Positions 62,798 through 64,000 of a stretch of 64,000 nt of DNA are shown here, piece by piece. The DNA comes from Phytophthora sp. 'mugwort' (Eukaryota > Oomycota > Peronosporomycetes > Peronosporales > Peronosporaceae). Positions within the stretch are counted from its first letter, which is position 1. Each line of letters starts with the position of its first letter. Both the position numbers and the translations under genes were made by a program. The stretch spans positions 1,240,001 through 1,304,000 of the forward strand of contig JAUCEF010000011.1 of the NCBI GenBank assembly GCA_033558025.1, given 5' to 3'. The notes beneath the pieces were generated by a model. It did not search any database. It had not been told where the DNA came from and saw only the letters and a program-made list of their open reading frames with translations.

Positions 62798-63166
62798 TGT
62801 AACGGGGCTACATGATGAGTGCCAGGTCACTCTTCGAGCAGGCGTACCCAAGTACGCTAAGTGATGTAGCTAAACATCACTATGACGTCGACGGTGATGA
62901 CGTCATGGATAGGTACCACAGATATGGTACAAAGACCTCAGAGCCACTCAATAGGATAACATCTAGGGACCCTTATAGGTGATTAATAGTTAGTATGTAG
63001 ACGCTAATAGGTGGCACCTATATATATATTCAGTCTTAATTCTACCTAGTTTTGGTAACAGCCCCCCCCCCCAGACCAGGGACTTGTGAACTGCCGTTCA
63101 CTGAGCGCTTGCATACTCTCCGGAAGTCACACTTCCTGTGTGCAAGGTGTTGTGTGCCCCGTCACA
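62798..63166 (+). mobile_element. 5' LTR of a Ty3/Gypsy-type retrotransposon
   Basis: Begins TGTAACGGGG and ends CCCGTCACA, about 369 bp. It is very similar to the solo LTR at 18613-18941 over most of its length, including CAGACCAGGGACTTGTGAAC. It carries CRE-like TGACGTC sites near 62883-62907 (also in the solo LTR). The following bases (CTTGGAGCAATTGTAG) are the probable primer-binding region, and gag follows. The insertion point lies in the Tc1-like transposase. The 3' LTR is outside the window. Confidence 0.8.
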
Positions 63167-63233
63167 CTTGGAGCAATTGTAGTCAATCCACTCCTACGCG
63201 GGTTACTACCTGAAACCTCTGGGTCTAAGCAAC

Positions 63234-64000
63234 GTGGACCGGAATAAGTTTCCTCATCTGAACGACTCACAGTTCGAGTCCGTTCGTAAGATGAATGGCA
63301 TCTTTAGAATGGATGCTTTGCGCAGCTTGGCGTCGTCAACGCAAGCTGAGTTCGATGAGCGGGGACTCATCGAACATGTTCGGAGCAACCTGCAAGTTCC
63401 GGCCGCAGAGCCGAAACCGGTCTACCCCAAGCCCTTAAGGCTGAAGGTAAACCCTTATGAAGGGAAGGAAGGTGAAAACCTTCACTTCTGGGTGCGAGAA
63501 GTAGAGCTCGCAATGGATGGGACTCTCATGTCTTCGGAGCACCTCCGAGTGGCTTTCGCCCTCTCCAACCTTAGCGGGCGTGCTAAGAGTTGGGCGTACG
63601 CGGGAAGCGACAACGCCTAGATGCTTCGCATCCTGGTTCAGCTGTGTGAACAGCTTAGAGTCGCGTTCCTCCCGGCAAACCATGAGTACAGCCAGCGGTC
63701 ATTTCCTGTCGTGTAAGCAGGGAAGGCGTGAGCTGCACGAGTACATCCAGGAGATGCGGGAGCTCACCGCATCCCTCGTGGGAACCCACTCCATGAACAC
63801 GTCAAGGTGACGGTGTTCACGGACGGCCTAAGAGTAGGCCCGACCCGCACCCAGCTATTTCGGGTGCAGGCCAATACTCTGGAAGAGGCGATCCACGTCG
63901 CTCTTTAAGAGGAGTACAGTTACCGCCAGACACACACGCCGGCGGCGGTGTGGCCAGAGGCAGCGACACCAAGTCGCGGGGCCCCAATCGGGCCAGTTCC
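63234..64000 (+). pseudogene. gag: Gypsy gag polyprotein, broken and partial
   Basis: The start at 63234 (MDRNKFPHLNDSQFESVRKM) has 128 open codons including KPLRLKVNPYEGKEGENLHF, then WVREVELAMDG and AFALSNLSGRAKSWAYAG, the retrotransposon gag core. A TAG at 63618 is followed by further gag segments in other frames: VEQLRVAF-like LPANHEYSQRS, QGRRELHEYIQEMRELTASL and LRVGPTRTQLFRVQANTLEE. Stops and frameshifts show that this copy is defective. It is cut by the window edge at 64000, so pol is not seen. Confidence 0.8.

Overview
The window looks like nuclear DNA of an oomycete, most likely a Phytophthora-type genome. The evidence is compact genes with GT-AG introns mostly of 55-100 bp, eukaryotic families throughout, and families that are expanded in oomycetes: FYVE-finger proteins, a helicase-associated-repeat protein, an M96/START-like regulator, an ankyrin-DHYC acyltransferase and a polycystin channel. 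Gene-dense stretches alternate with islands of decayed transposons. I cannot name the species from the sequence alone.

Layout: (1) 0-18 kb is gene-dense. It holds a FYVE protein (-), a doubtful small relic, eIF3d (-, with an unusual repeat-filled intron), an S28 serine carboxypeptidase (-), a dual-specificity phosphatase (+), an AASDH-like adenylation/carrier/beta-propeller enzyme (-), a membrane-anchored beta-lactamase-like protein whose catalytic motifs are lost (+), and a 13-repeat helicase-associated protein (-). The AASDH-like and beta-lactamase-like start codons are divergent and only 2 bp apart. (2) 18-35 kb is a transposon graveyard: a mariner-type transposase split by a solo LTR, Mutator-like, hAT-like and pogo-like relics, a short mariner deletion derivative with clear inverted repeats, and a frameshifted S33 protease pseudogene. 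(3) 35-54 kb is a second gene-dense block: an M96/START-like gene with a decayed partial copy behind it, a 1243-residue coiled-coil protein, an ankyrin-DHYC palmitoyltransferase, RsmH/METTL15, a PlsB-like glycerol-3-phosphate acyltransferase, a NIPA-type transporter with a cysteine-rich ectodomain, and a polycystin-type channel. (4) 54-64 kb is mostly repeats: a pogo-type relic, a retroposon with a 14-bp target duplication that contains a tRNA-derived SINE-like unit, one intact amino-acid transporter and a hypothetical ORF, then a Tc1-like transposase interrupted first by a pogo-like element and then by a Gypsy retrotransposon that runs off the window.

The host genes are mainly housekeeping or signalling and do not form one pathway. 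The most informative unexplained structure is the order of insertions. Several target-site duplications and inverted-repeat ends can be read directly. In one case, deleting the LTR with one copy of its duplication restores the host transposase frame. I found no CRISPR array, no rRNA gene, no intact tRNA gene and no clear RxLR or Crinkler effector.
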